In this document: positions 23,166-35,061 of the stretch, in pieces | Layout of the letters: every line of letters starts with the position of its first letter | How positions within the stretch are numbered: the first letter of the stretch is position 1 | NCBI RefSeq assembly: GCF_030269925.1 | Contig: NC_085118.1 | Location: forward strand, 15,931,001 to 15,995,000 | Reading direction: 5' to 3' | Length of the DNA: 64,000 bases | Source: Bombyx mori | Lineage: Eukaryota; Arthropoda; Insecta; Lepidoptera; Bombycidae | Notes under the pieces: model-generated | Databases searched by the model: none | What the model was told of the DNA's origin: nothing | The model's input: only the letters and a program-made list of their open reading frames with translations | Program-made: the position numbers and the translations under genes

Positions 23166-24948
23166 ATACAATAAAATTAAAACCAGTGTGTACAGACTCG
23201 AAGGAGGCCGACCGAGCACGGCAGTCTAGAAATGTCTGGCTACATCTGTCGCAGACGGATCGTAATGCACATTTAATCTCTAAAATCTGCCAAAATGCTT
23301 TATTGCTCCCACGAACTCGGCGAGTTGCCTCTCAAGATAAAACTTTACAGGCATAATGAATCTTAATCGCTTCGCAAATTTCCTGAAATTGTTCAAGAGT
23401 TTTGTTTTAAAATAAAACTTGAGAATTTATCTCATTTTCCCGAATTAATTTCGGCTTTTGTTATTGCGTAATCGGTTACCTGATCGTTGAGTGTTTAATT
23501 TCGTTTCTTTTGCTGTCGGTACCTGGATACATTCAAATACGATCAAATCATAGTAAAATGATTTCATTCAAACGCAACTCTCTTTCCATTAATAGTCCTA
23601 TTACCAAAAAGCAATTTTAATTCCATTTTAGTATTCAGTGCTTTTAGCTAATTCACCACAAAACTGATTTACTAATAGCACATTTATTTTCACATAGCAC
23701 GGTCAATACCACTAATTAACAAACATTAAACTATTAACTACAGACAAAGAGTTCACAGTTTGGAATACTGCAGTCACTCCAATGTTTAGGCTAGCGAAAC
23801 TTTTAATACCCTATATCCTTTCCCAGGAAATGAAGTTTAAAGTCCGCACATCCGTTGCCTTGTGAACGAAATCGGACTAAAGGCTTTAAGAGGAAGTAAA
23901 TCTTCAGTGGATGTAAGTGCAATTGCACTTATTTGAATAGTAATGTTTTTTGTTCAGATATTTTCTTTTAGAACCATCGATGATGCTAATAGTTGATAAT
24001 AATGGTAATAAAATAAAACTGGATTTTCGTTTGAAACAGTTATTCGTTTTTATTATTTGATAATATTATATTCTTCTTATCCATAGTCACTGAAACTTCT
24101 ATGTATCGGAAACAGATAATAAAAGGAGCGACAGTTTACTATTTTTACGTTACTATAGGTATTTATTAATTTCCAATTAGATTTCCAGCAGATTTCGTTA
24201 AAGGTTGAAAAATGCTTACAAAATAAATACTGAAAGCCATTTGATTATTGTCCCAAAATTACTGAAATAACATATTGACTTAAATTCTAAACTTCAAAAT
24301 CTTTAACACAAAACTAATTAGTCTTAACCGGATAAGATTCTCTACTATACACAGAAAGTTCACTGCTCGAGTCCAACAGAGTGACAAACACGGCTTGTCC
24401 AACTCCCGTCATTAGTCTGATTGCACTCTGCAACTTCAGGATGATATCGTTACAAAGGATCGAATTTCCGATCGACATTTACAAAGAGATTTTATCTTCG
24501 CAGTACGTTTGTATCGCATTGGCATGATAATTTGGGATTGCATATTAAATGGCGTTAAATTCAATTCGAAGCACGTAATGTTTAACCGAATGCTGTTTTC
24601 AGGCAAATATATCCAGTAATGGTGATGATGAAATTTAGTATAGACCTTACTGTACTAAATATCAAGTGGGTCTACACATGCAGGTTTATTTTTAAAGTGA
24701 AACTTTTATTACATCGTCTCAAACTTTTCCGTCTGTGTGTTGCATGTCGCGTGACGGTAGGACGCGGTGTAGGGATAAAGTGAAAGGCGTTCGTCAGAGC
24801 AGCCAAGGCCAATATGGCGGCGCCTATAGTTCGCAGCAGCGGACCGTGTAGTGTATAGACTATTACTTATTTGTGCTCCACGCTATTTTGTTTATCAGAG
24901 TTAAATGTCTATAATGTGAAAAAAGTTTCACTTTTACCGTGGTTTCAT
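23166..24948. other. No gene recognised; GC-rich patch at 24720-24860
   Basis: Mostly AT-rich. 24720-24860 is CpG-richer and contains ccaatatggcggcgcc, with an ATG followed by only 14 codons. It could be a 5' UTR or promoter, without further support. Confidence 0.4.
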
Positions 24949-25075
24949 AAATCCTTTTTTTTTTTTTGGTCAGGAGGAAATCCCCGGACTTCCGCCCTCC
25001 ACTGGAGATGGGAGGCGGGGCGTGTCGAATTCGAACCGACTAAAACCTCCTGTCGTTCAACAACCTACGTCCTAG
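24949..25075 (-). mobile_element. LINE 3' tail, GC-rich type
   Basis: A T-run followed by ggtcaggaggaaatccccgg and cttccgccctccactgg; in reverse this is a 3' UTR ending in ctgaccaaaaaaa. Probably R1-like, clade uncertain. Confidence 0.5.
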
Positions 25076-25674
25076 TAAATTTTAAAATCATTGTTTATCA
25101 CGAAGTGCTTCGCTATTTATTTTTAGTGCATTTTAATTGTGAATTCACACGGATATATTGAATTGAATTTTCACGTGTCGAAAACAGTTTGGTCAACAGC
25201 TTTTAATGAAATTGAGAGAATTGATTATTCTACAATTAAATATTCCATTTCACGTTTAAAAGCAGATGGCGATATTCTAGTTGTATGTATATGAGCGCTG
25301 CAGTTCCTTGACATCAAACCATACGTGAGTCAGATCACCCATTTATGGAATAAACAAAAAAAATGGACTGTTGATTTCCACCAAGCATCGAAGTGTGATC
25401 AAATATTAATAACAGAGAATTTAATGCTGACGTTTCCGGCTCACGGATGCCATTTTATGACCATTTCTTTACGGTTGAAGCAGTCCGTTTATGGAATGCA
25501 CTACCCTTAAGCATCAAACAATCGACCTCGCCGGAAATTTTCAAGTTCAGATTAAAATCGCACTACCTTGCACAATAATATGGCTCTTACGATACAACTG
25601 TACAAGTTGCTACTTATTTTGTATTTATTTTTCACATGTGTATATAAGTATATATTTTTACGTAAGTTTATTAA

Positions 25675-27449
25675 CACGTTCACTGCGGCAAGTAAAATCA
25701 TAATTTTTCATCTGGTGCAGCGACGGGCCAAAATGAGCCTCCAATGATATTTCCGCCAGAGCGTGGCAGGTCTTTCTAGACCCACCAGCACTAGGATAGA
25801 TTAAAAATTGCCATAAATTTGTGGAAACATAATGCATACATTTTTTTATATTGTTAGAATGACCTTGAAACCTACTTCCTTACGTTTAATTCGCTCCGGG
25901 ATCTGCCAAACAGGAAATGAGAAATAAAGCAGGAAAAGCGGCAGGCCGATATCGACCTGAACCGCACTAGAAAGTATTTTTAGTAGTGATGGGACAGAAA
26001 AAAATAAGGGGATGTCAAAAATAAAACAAAATTATCGTAAAATAATTGAAGAATGTTTTCAAATGCCTGTCTTGCAAACATGTTACGCAAAGGTTTCGGT
26101 TACATTTCCTGCAATTTTTTTTTTATTTTCTTAAACTTTTTTTTTGCTTGGGTACTACGACTGCGGAAGACTAAAGATTTGTTGCAGTCTGTCGTAGCAC
26201 CCTGCACAATTTCTTCGTTTATCGTTCATCTCAAGGACATGGTCATTGTTCTTAGGTTTTACTTGATTTTCTGAAATGATTTTTTTGTTCTTTATTCCGT
26301 GTGATTAACTAACCATTTATGAGTTTGCCACAGAACTCGCGAAACTAAACAACTTTCCCCAGAGAAAATAGGTCGAAATATGAAAAAAAATTTGGCACTC
26401 CCTTACAAAATTGACAACCAGATTACTGATTTAGTAGATACAAATATTTTTAGGTAAATATATTTTTATCTACTAAATCTACATCAGCCGTGATCGGACT
26501 GTCACTCCAAAAACAAATTTCTCCTATCTCTTTTACCAAACTATATAAATGTGGCATATTTTTGAAAAGGGCATTAAATTTTCCAGCAATTTTCATATAA
26601 TAGAATCCGGAAAAAAGCTGTGTTATTGAGTAAGTAAGCAGTGCCATAACATACCATAATAGAAGCAGTAGTGCAAAAAGGCCCTACATTGCTCGCAGAA
26701 AAATAGCGGAGTCAGTACAAAGCTCATGCACGAAAGCCATGCGCAGCCACCGGAAAACTGGTAATATGTTCAAAATAGATACTATAACATAATATCGACA
26801 TCGAAATATATCGGCAGATACTATAACACTAAAAGCAAAGATGGTATTACACAAAAAACCCCCACGTCCTTATGAGTCTAAGGCTGATATGTTAATATAT
26901 GTAGGTAGTAAACAAAACTTACCGCTTGTGCTTTGTTTTCCGTGCACATTTGTTTTCAACTTCTTTCTATTTTTCTTAGTGGAAAATATTTCTTCACTAC
27001 TGTCACTATCACTGTCAATAACTGCAGGGCGAATTACTCTATTTTACAAAATTTGTATTTTTCTTTTATTGCTTGCCATCGCTGATTATATCGAACGCTA
27101 CGTCAGATCAGTTAGATAGCACAACACTAAATGGCGGGGCGCGCGCTCTGTACGGTATCGGGTCGCTGGCTGCCTGTTGGGAGGGCGGGCCAAAATAGAC
27201 CCACTAATGCACTTAGCGGATGTTTTTCACCGTCAGTGCATTGGTAGGTCGATAAAAGCCTGCCGATATGTTTTGATGGGGATCACCTACAATTTTGACC
27301 GCAAGATGAAATATATATTTGTCTCTGTCGAATTTTTACAAACACCTGAGGTAATCATTTCGCACAAGTGAGAGGGACAAAGTTTTCTTCGTCCGCACCA
27401 GCTGAAATACCGCGGCAGGCCGATATCAGCCTGTTACTCAGTGAACGTG
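25675..27449 (-). mobile_element. Internally deleted piggyBac-like element
   Basis: Flanked by TTAA on both sides (25671-25674 and 27450-27453), with perfect 11-bp terminal inverted repeats cacgttcactg / cagtgaacgtg. Subterminal copies of a ggcaggccgatatc motif occur near both ends. The transposase remnant reads on the minus strand. The element interrupts the 3' end of a LINE that resumes at 27454. Confidence 0.88.
26053..27079 (-). pseudogene. piggyBac transposase remnant
   Basis: On the minus strand an ATG at 27079 starts a peptide with an early in-frame stop, then the acidic DSDSDSSEE stretch typical of piggyBac N-termini. A splice-donor-like ggtaag follows STSG. At 26208-26053 the C-terminal cysteine-rich domain is visible (CAGCYDRLQQ, then after a frameshift at an A-run RKCNRNLCVTCLQDRHL). 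The central catalytic part is not recognisable, and the remaining length (about 1 kb against about 1.7 kb) indicates an internal deletion. Not functional. Confidence 0.7.
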
Positions 27450-27630
27450 TTAAGATATAGCACCGACCATGCTAGTTTGCTTAGTCCTCTCCTTGCAAGG
27501 TTGCCTGGAAGAGATCGTTTTCAGCGATAAGGCCGCCAATTGATGTCACCGTCTAATATTTGTTTTATATGCTTACTCTGTACATGTGGTGCTAAATAAA
27601 AAGGTATATTATCATTATTATTATTATTTA

Positions 27631-29451
27631 TGAAAATAAACTCAAAGATTGTACACTAATTTATTACGGTAGTTCAGAATTCCGCGGGAAACCGCACCGG
27701 TATAAAGGGTGCTCCACACGCAACGTTGGCGCATATCTTCACACCTATGAAGTGGGAATAAACATGCCAACTTTCGCAATATCACATTTCGTGGAGGCAT
27801 CTTTATGTTGGTTGTGTTTCAATGGGAGTCAAGAGCACAAATGTTTTGTATTATAGTTATTTGCAGTGATTGTATTATTATTAAGATTGTATAAGTATTA
27901 TTTCGTTTAATCACTTCAACGCTAACTACTTGGCAAAATCATATACGATGACACAGAATGATGATTTGTCAAAAAATATAGAGCTAATTTTAGAGAAAGC
28001 TTTTACATCATTAACTGATGCTAATTAAAAAAGCAATTCATGTATATATACATATGATGTATATAATATAATATTGTAGAATACATTTTATTTTACAATA
28101 AGACTGAAAGACGCTCTGAATCCAAGCGATCAATTGCACAATAATACGAACAGCACAATGTTTTTGTGTTCAGTCAGCACGTGTACTCTTTATCAAGACG
28201 AACCACAGACTGAAACGTATTGCGCAATACTGACTCGACACGATGCAATGACAAAATATGGAGCAATAAAAATGAAATTAGCACAAACTTTCACTCAATC
28301 ATTGCACAATCTTCAATATTAACCCTAAACATGCAATAATACTGCCCAATTCGCAATATTGCGCAATATCATCTAGACAGACGCTTGATGACTGGACCGG
28401 GCTTTCCGATTTGATATTTGTGAAGGAACAATTTATTATATTATTTTATTAATTGACTGGAAAGTTCACGGCCTATAATAATACGGTGTCCAAATCGGCG
28501 GCCTTTCAATTTGAAGCTCATCGTTGCTTCGCGGTGGAAATAGGCAGAGTAGGGATACCTGCGCACAGAACGCTCGACCACCGCTTAATTGCATTGCATT
28601 GATTGAAATTGGACAGTAATTATTTACGTAACTGGCTGTCAGAAATCCGAATGTTTTATTGAAACGATCCGATATTGTTTTGATATTGTTGGGACAGGTT
28701 TCGGCGAAGCCTTCGGATTACGACTGCCGGTACAAACGAAGCTCACTTTTGTCAAGGTAAAATCGAAACTTTGCAAACTTGTAGTTGAGTTCAAAATTGA
28801 ATTTCTCTGACGTCAAGTAAATAATATTAATATTGTGATATTTGGTTTTGTTTTATTAAACTTTTGGTTGTTTATTGGATTTACGAATAGTGCTGATTTG
28901 ACCAACAGTACAATTAGTTTTGTTCGGGGACAAGGCAAATGTTTCCTTACGCTAAATTTAATGACATAAAACCTAAATATATATCGATTTCGTAGTCACC
29001 CCAATGGAATTATAATGCCATTGTCGAATAAAAAAGATGACTTCTAGAAAGAGGAAAGGAAAGAGGTATGGAATTTGAATTATATCCAAATGGAATAATG
29101 TGGCCTAGGTAAGTCCGCGAGGATAATGTTTGAATAGCTTAATCATGTCATGGAGTATTATTTTGTAGCTCACTCAAAATTATACCAAAAAAAACATTGG
29201 TTATTACAAATATAAAAATAGTTTTAGTACCCAAGAAATTTGTCAGTTTGAAAATTCAAATTCCACAGTGGCTCGCGGCGACATAGAATTAGATATGATT
29301 ATAATAGTAGATATTAATAGTAGGTAGAATAATGAAAAAAAATAGTAGCTATCAAACAATACAGCTCCATAAAATGGAAAAAAAACAAACATAACAAATT
29401 AAACGTACTTAATATGTGGGTACATAAAAGTCCTAATAAAATGTTAACATT
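27631..29451. other. No gene recognised
   Basis: AT-rich sequence except for the decayed Bm1 at 28488-28590. Short frames such as 28134-28322 show repeated gcgcaatat/tgcacaat words but no protein character. Confidence 0.5.
28488..28590 (-). repeat. Degenerate Bm1 SINE
   Basis: cttcgcggtggaaataggca and neighbours keep the Bm1 order but with much divergence. Confidence 0.45.
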
Positions 29452-29825
29452 CCCGATCCTGCGGACAGAATGGAAAGCAGTCGACGTCGCCCAAAACACG
29501 TCATCTCGGATCCTCCCGATCCACTAACGGTGCTTCTAGGTACTTCAAGCACCGGTCACCGTTCTCGTCGAACCCGTCGCTTGCGACGAAGGGCTCGACG
29601 AGTAAATTAACTCTCAGACACAGCCCACTGAGTTTCTCGCCCACTTCTCAGTGGGTCGCGTTTCCGATCCGGTGGTAGATTCTGCGAAGCACGGCTCTTG
29701 CTAGGGTTCGTGTTAGCAACGTCATCAGGTTTAAGCCCCGTGAGCTCACCTACAAACGTTAGGGTTACGCTGAAATACACCCTAAGGCTATCAGCTTAGG
29801 TAGGAAAAAAAAAAAAAAAAAAAAA
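29452..29825 (+). mobile_element. Jockey-clade LINE, short 5'-truncated copy
   Basis: Starts inside the C-terminal coding end (SSRRRPKHVISDPPDPL to RRARRVN, stop at 29608-29610). It has the 3' UTR shared with the 17.8-kb element in its first half, and ends in about 22 A. No target-site duplication was visible. Confidence 0.85.
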
Positions 29826-30511
29826 CTATTACACAACATGGTTGATAGCTATTCTGGAGAACACGTATCCCAGATTTTCAGGATACAATGCTAATTAAGA
29901 AAACATTCTTAATTTAATTCGAGTTAGACAAATTTAATTTACTATAATACACAAACGGAAAGCCTACCTACTTTAGTTATTCGGTGATGAAACAACAGTT
30001 CCATCAATATATTGTGAGTATAAATAATTAAACTCAACTCTTCCAATAATCTGATATAATTAGACTTATACTTAAAAAACACGTTGCAAATTGCAGATTT
30101 GTAGTGTTTCCGTAGTTCCAAAGATTCTGCGTTAATAGTGGCTTACGTACCTATTACATTCCTATACATATGCATATTAATATAGTAGTGAAATCCGGTA
30201 ACGTTCTACATCGCCAATAACATCATAAATATCACTTTCTTTGACCTATCCCACTTATATACCCACTTTTTTTTTTTTTTTGCTGGCAGCACTGACCGCT
30301 ACTTGTCAATATTATTGTGCTCTCCCAATTATTATTTAAATTTAAATATTTATAAGTTTTGTATTGTGCTTAAAATCATATAAAACGTATATCTAAGTGA
30401 TACTATAAGTTTATTACTACGTAAAACATTGAATTAGTGCATTTTACTGCATAATTGTAATTTTTATTTTATTTTACGAGGGTACTATCAATTATTTTAT
30501 ACAAATCCAAA

Positions 30512-32125
30512 ATGATGACCAGAGGTACCAAAGCTCGTCAAGTTGATGACCAACTTCAAGTGGCTCTTCAGCAACTAAAAACATCACGGGAACAGTGTCA
30601 ACAACTACTAAAAGAGAGAGAAGACAACGAAGTCGAAACACTCCAGGTAATAAAGAAAAATACCATGTTGAAAGGACAGTTGTCTCAGCTCTTCATTGAA
30701 TACAATGAAGTTCTTGAGACTAACAAGAAATTACAAATTGTTGTAGACGGCTTCGATCAGTGCAGCGGTGAGTATGTTGAGTCGCTCCAACTCTCAGCTG
30801 AACTGAAAGTCAAACTTTCTGAGGCACATGATTGTATCTCTAATTTACAGTTAGAGATAATAAATCTAAAAGCCCAAAAAACACAGAGCCTGTACTCGGA
30901 ACTGATCGAGAGTGAACCAGCTTCGGGAACAGTGATCACCACTTCTCAGTGTGACATACCTACAATTGATTTGACTGGTGGTGACTCCGATAGTACACAT
31001 TCCTCTCGATTAGTTCTTAGTAAGAAAAAGTGTAAGAGATATTCTAAACTAAATAAGTTTATAAATAAAACGGAGAAACTATTAAAACCTAGAAAATCTA
31101 TTAATTATATAAAAACTATATGCAAAGACCGAAATGCACTGCGCACAAAACTAAATACTTCACTTAAAGAATTACAACTTGTTCATCACAATCATGAGTT
31201 AGAAATAGAAAAGTTAACCTCACAAATAAATTCATTGAAAACCGATTTGGACAGTGTCACTAAAAACTATGAATATGCTCAAAAAGACATATGTGAACAT
31301 ATATCGGTGATGGATAACCTGCTTGATTTATGTAATAATAATAAAGAGCGATTTGAATCTTTGACATTACAATATGCTAATTGTAAATGCCACTGCTCTA
31401 TAGCGGGTTCTCCAGTACCAGACTGTTCCAATAGTCAAAATCAATTTTCTGGTTCTACCTCTAAGCCCGTTGTAAACAACATAATGAAACCTGTGCTTAC
31501 TAAAAACATTATTAAAATATTCAGTGATGAACTAGGAAAAAATATGGGTGTAGCGCTGAATGATCTGTGTTTGGGACAATCTGTCATAAATTATTGTATG
31601 CCTGGGGCTTCATGTACCCACATACTTAATAAAATTTTAAATGTGACTCATTGCCCTAACACAACAATAATTATAATGATTGGGAGAAGGGGAAATGCAG
31701 ATATAAGAGATATAAAATATCAAATAAATCAATTATTAACACTACAGGTGAAAAAGATCATCATGTTTGCATTTCCATTTATTCAGAGTATGCCAGCAGA
31801 AAATAAAATAAGACATAGCATTAATGATTTCATGCAAACAGTTTCTAATGTAAATAATTATTATGTCATGACACCATGCAAATCAGAAAATACATTCTAT
31901 ACTATTGACATTAATTGCATGATAAAAAATAAATGTATTATTATGACAAAACCTAACAAATACTATTTAGGTAGCTACAATTTTAGACAAGTAGCAAACT
32001 CGCTACATTATTTTTTACATATTTATCTAGCCATGAATTTGGCTAATCAACCTACTGCTTCTTTTGAGCAGGAAAAAAATATGACATTTATTAATTTGGA
32101 ATCCGTTCCAAGTAATTTAAATTAA
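30512..32125 (+). CDS. LINE ORF1, coiled-coil protein with SGNH-like C-terminal region
   Basis: A 537-codon intact frame starting ATGATG. Residues about 15-130 and 200-265 are rich in heptad-like Leu, Glu, Gln and Lys, as in the coiled coils that make LINE ORF1 proteins oligomerise on RNA. A short Cys cluster (CKCHCS) lies near residue 290. The C-terminal third (NDLCLGQSVINYCMPGASCT, then IIIMIGRRGNADI) resembles the esterase-like domain known from CR1-type ORF1 proteins, although the catalytic residues are not certain here. ORF2 follows at once in another frame. Expected role: RNA binding in the retrotransposition particle. No stop or frameshift inside. Confidence 0.75.
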   Translation: MMTRGTKARQVDDQLQVALQQLKTSREQCQQLLKEREDNEVETLQVIKKNTMLKGQLSQLFIEYNEVLETNKKLQIVVDGFDQCSGEYVESLQLSAELKVKLSEAHDCISNLQLEIINLKAQKTQSLYSELIESEPASGTVITTSQCDIPTIDLTGGDSDSTHSSRLVLSKKKCKRYSKLNKFINKTEKLLKPRKSINYIKTICKDRNALRTKLNTSLKELQLVHHNHELEIEKLTSQINSLKTDLDSVTKNYEYAQKDICEHISVMDNLLDLCNNNKERFESLTLQYANCKCHCSIAGSPVPDCSNSQNQFSGSTSKPVVNNIMKPVLTKNIIKIFSDELGKNMGVALNDLCLGQSVINYCMPGASCTHILNKILNVTHCPNTTIIIMIGRRGNADIRDIKYQINQLLTLQVKKIIMFAFPFIQSMPAENKIRHSINDFMQTVSNVNNYYVMTPCKSENTFYTIDINCMIKNKCIIMTKPNKYYLGSYNFRQVANSLHYFLHIYLAMNLANQPTASFEQEKNMTFINLESVPSNLN

Positions 32126-32202
32126 ATCCTAAGACAACAGAGTTTACCTCTTGCAGTAAACGTGATTTATTTGGACACAACCCATCAACAAATAATGTTT
32201 CT

Positions 32203-35061
32203 TTGAAAACAACTGTGATCAACCTGGTGCATCAGAACTTACAAGGTTTGATGGGTAAAGAACTTGAAATTGATTTGTTCCTAGATTTTAATAAAGTCAA
32301 TGTTCTATGTGTAACTGAACATTGGCTTAAAAAATATGAATTAAATTGTAATTTTAAAAATCACCAGGTTGTGAGTTCCTTCTGCAGAGAGAATGCTATA
32401 CGAGGTGGCTCACTGATCATTGTTAATAAAGATTATAAATGTAAGGAACGTAGAGACATTGTGAGCCTCTCTGTGGAACGGATTATTGAAATGGCCTGTG
32501 TAGAGCTTGAGCGATTCATTGTTGTAAGTGTGTACAGACCTCCTGATGCGTTATATGATTCTTTTGAAAATATTTTGGAAAATGTATTGCTAAAGCTTTC
32601 TGTCTCTAATAAACAAATTTTTGTATGTGGTGATTATAATATCGATCTTTTAGAAAACACAAATACCACTATTAGATTCAGAACATTGTTAAAGTCATAT
32701 AACCTCCCAAACTTATTTCTAGAGCCTACTAGGACAACGACCACATCGGCAACATGTTTAGATAACATATTTACAAATGTAACACCGATTAACAAAAAAA
32801 TTATTAATCAATTAACATCAGACCATAGTGGACAATTTGTGTCTTTTGAATCTATTATGAATTCTAAAGATAAAAATACTCTTGTGATTGTTCCTATTAA
32901 TAAAAAACGAATTGAGAAGTTTAGAAATAATATTAAGCAAGAACATTCAGAAATTATTTATAACAAAAACCCAAATTTATCATACCAAAATATGTTTGAG
33001 AGAATTAATATGGTCTTTACTGATGTATTTATTCCTAAAACTGTAACATTAAAAAACAAAACGGTGTTCAGCGAGTGGGCCACCACCGGAGTGTACAAAA
33101 GTAGAAAAAAATTGTATGATCTGTATTCTGAAAAAGCTTATAATAATGATGAAACATTTCATCAATATGTCAGGAACTATTCCAAACTATTTAGAAAAGT
33201 TTGTTTAGCGGCAAAATCTTTACATTTAAGTGATTTAATCAAAAATGCCCCTGACAAGATAAAGATGACTTGGAACATCATTGGTAGAGAAAGTGGAAAA
33301 GTCAGAAATAGCCATCAAGAATTCTCGTTAAAAATAGACGATAAATTGGTAACTAGTCATGAAGATGTGGCTAATGCTTTTGAAAAGTTTTTCTCTGACA
33401 TTCCAGTTTCAACTACCACATCTCTAAATTCATCCCCCACAGCAGCTGAAATATTATTGCATAACCATGTCAAGAAATGCAATGAAATTTTTAAATTTAA
33501 GAAAATTAATTCAAACAATATAATAAAAAGCTTTAATAGCCTTAATGTAAAAAATACAGCTGACTTGTGGGGAATATCAGTAAAGGTTTTGAAGTCTGTA
33601 ATAGACATTATTGCTTCTCATCTTGTTAGTATTTTTAATGATTGTATTAAGTGTGGTGTATTTCCTGACTTAATGAAACATAGTAAAGTGATTCCTCTTT
33701 TTAAATCTGGTAGTACTGATGACCCCTCTAACTATAGACCTATTTCAGTACTTCCTACGTTGAGTAAAATCTTTGAAAAAATTATTTTGACACAACTTTT
33801 AGAACATTTTAAATCAAATAACCTGCTTCATAATAAACAATTCGGGTTTACAAGGGGTCGCTCTACAACTGATGCAGGTGCTTATCTAATCAAAAATATA
33901 TTTCAATCTTGGGAGGAATCGCATGATTGTCTTGGAATTTTCTGTGACTTATCCAAAGCATTTGACTGTGTTGAACATGAAACATTGGTGAGGAAACTAC
34001 ATCACTATGGTATTAGGGATGGTGCATTGGAACTTATTACTTCCTATTTATCAGGAAGGATACAAACAGTAGATGTGAAAGGAAATAGATCTTCAGGCAC
34101 CACGTTGAAAATGGGTGTACCTCAGGGTTCCATTTTGGGTCCTTTTTTATTTCTAATATATATAAACGATTTGCCTAGTTTTATTGAGTCCCGACACGAG
34201 GTCGTATTATTCGCAGATGATACATCTTTATTATTTAAAATTAAACGACAATTACAAGTCTATGACGAAGTGAATGATGCGATTTCGTGTGTGGTTCATT
34301 GGTTCCGTATCAATAACCTATTATTGAATAGTAAGAAAACGAAATGTATTAAATTTACTTTAAAATGTATTAAATCATCTTTAAATGTGAGACAAGTAGA
34401 TAGTAATGTAATTGTTTCTGAGGAATCATTGGAGCTTGTTGAGTCAACCGTATTTCTTGGTATAACAGTGGACTCCAAACTGCAGTGGGGACCTCATATT
34501 CATAAATTGGCGAGTAAGCTTAGCTCTGCAGCATACGCAGTAAAAAAAATTAGAATGTTAACAAATGCGGACACGGCCCGTTTAGTTTACTTTAGTTACT
34601 TCCACAGTGTCATGTCCTATGGCATTTTGCTATGGGGCAATGCGGCCGATGTAGAAATGATATTTATTCTGCAGAAAAGAGCTATACGTGCTATTTATAA
34701 CATGCACTCAAGGGAATCCCTGAGGGAAAAATTTAAAGAAATTAAAGTTCTCACTATGCCATCCCAGTACATCTTTGAAAATTTGATGTATGTTCGTAAA
34801 CATATTGAGGAGTTTCCTAAGATGTCGGACATACATAATAGAAATACTAGGAACAAACACAAGCTTGTTGTGCCGATGAGTAGGTTACATAAGATACGAA
34901 ATTCATTCGGGTGTTTGTCTGTGCGCCTGTACAACAAAATCCCACAAGATGTTCAGAACCTACATATACATAGGTTTAAGAAAACTATTAAAGAACATCT
35001 GTGCAATAAAGCTTACTATAAAGTCAATGATTATCTAGAAGATTGCACAAAGTGGGAATGA
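32203..35061 (+). CDS. LINE ORF2, apurinic-type endonuclease plus reverse transcriptase
   Basis: About 950 codons without interruption. Endonuclease domain, residues 1-225: HQNLQGL, VTEHWL, CGDYNIDLL, CLDNIFTN and SDHSGQF carry the expected Asn, Glu, Asp/Asn and terminal Asp/His residues. Reverse transcriptase, about 490-760: YRPISVLPTLSKIFEK, QFGFTRGRSTTDA, CDLSKAFDCVEH, GVPQGSILGPFLF and the catalytic LFADDTSLLF. The C-terminal part has the usual RAIYNM and RLYNKIP segments. Clade is CR1/L2-like by motif style and by its 3' repeat tail. The frame opens at 32116, overlapping the end of ORF1 by about 10 bases, and has no ATG until 32250, inside the endonuclease; 32203 is a TTG codon, so the true start is uncertain. 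All catalytic motifs are intact. Confidence 0.88.
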   Translation: MKTTVINLVHQNLQGLMGKELEIDLFLDFNKVNVLCVTEHWLKKYELNCNFKNHQVVSSFCRENAIRGGSLIIVNKDYKCKERRDIVSLSVERIIEMACVELERFIVVSVYRPPDALYDSFENILENVLLKLSVSNKQIFVCGDYNIDLLENTNTTIRFRTLLKSYNLPNLFLEPTRTTTTSATCLDNIFTNVTPINKKIINQLTSDHSGQFVSFESIMNSKDKNTLVIVPINKKRIEKFRNNIKQEHSEIIYNKNPNLSYQNMFERINMVFTDVFIPKTVTLKNKTVFSEWATTGVYKSRKKLYDLYSEKAYNNDETFHQYVRNYSKLFRKVCLAAKSLHLSDLIKNAPDKIKMTWNIIGRESGKVRNSHQEFSLKIDDKLVTSHEDVANAFEKFFSDIPVSTTTSLNSSPTAAEILLHNHVKKCNEIFKFKKINSNNIIKSFNSLNVKNTADLWGISVKVLKSVIDIIASHLVSIFNDCIKCGVFPDLMKHSKVIPLFKSGSTDDPSNYRPISVLPTLSKIFEKIILTQLLEHFKSNNLLHNKQFGFTRGRSTTDAGAYLIKNIFQSWEESHDCLGIFCDLSKAFDCVEHETLVRKLHHYGIRDGALELITSYLSGRIQTVDVKGNRSSGTTLKMGVPQGSILGPFLFLIYINDLPSFIESRHEVVLFADDTSLLFKIKRQLQVYDEVNDAISCVVHWFRINNLLLNSKKTKCIKFTLKCIKSSLNVRQVDSNVIVSEESLELVESTVFLGITVDSKLQWGPHIHKLASKLSSAAYAVKKIRMLTNADTARLVYFSYFHSVMSYGILLWGNAADVEMIFILQKRAIRAIYNMHSRESLREKFKEIKVLTMPSQYIFENLMYVRKHIEEFPKMSDIHNRNTRNKHKLVVPMSRLHKIRNSFGCLSVRLYNKIPQDVQNLHIHRFKKTIKEHLCNKAYYKVNDYLEDCTKWE

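Larger units (their letters stand above)
25330..27615 (+). mobile_element. LINE 3' end, split by the piggyBac element
   Basis: 25430-25560 contains, across a frameshift, VEAVRLWNALPLSIKQS and FKFRLKSHYL, a usual LINE C-terminus. The 3' UTR is interrupted at TTAA and resumes at 27454 with the ttgcaaggttgcctggaaga block. It ends in ctaaataaaaagg and an (att)n run near 27610-27630. Confidence 0.7.
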
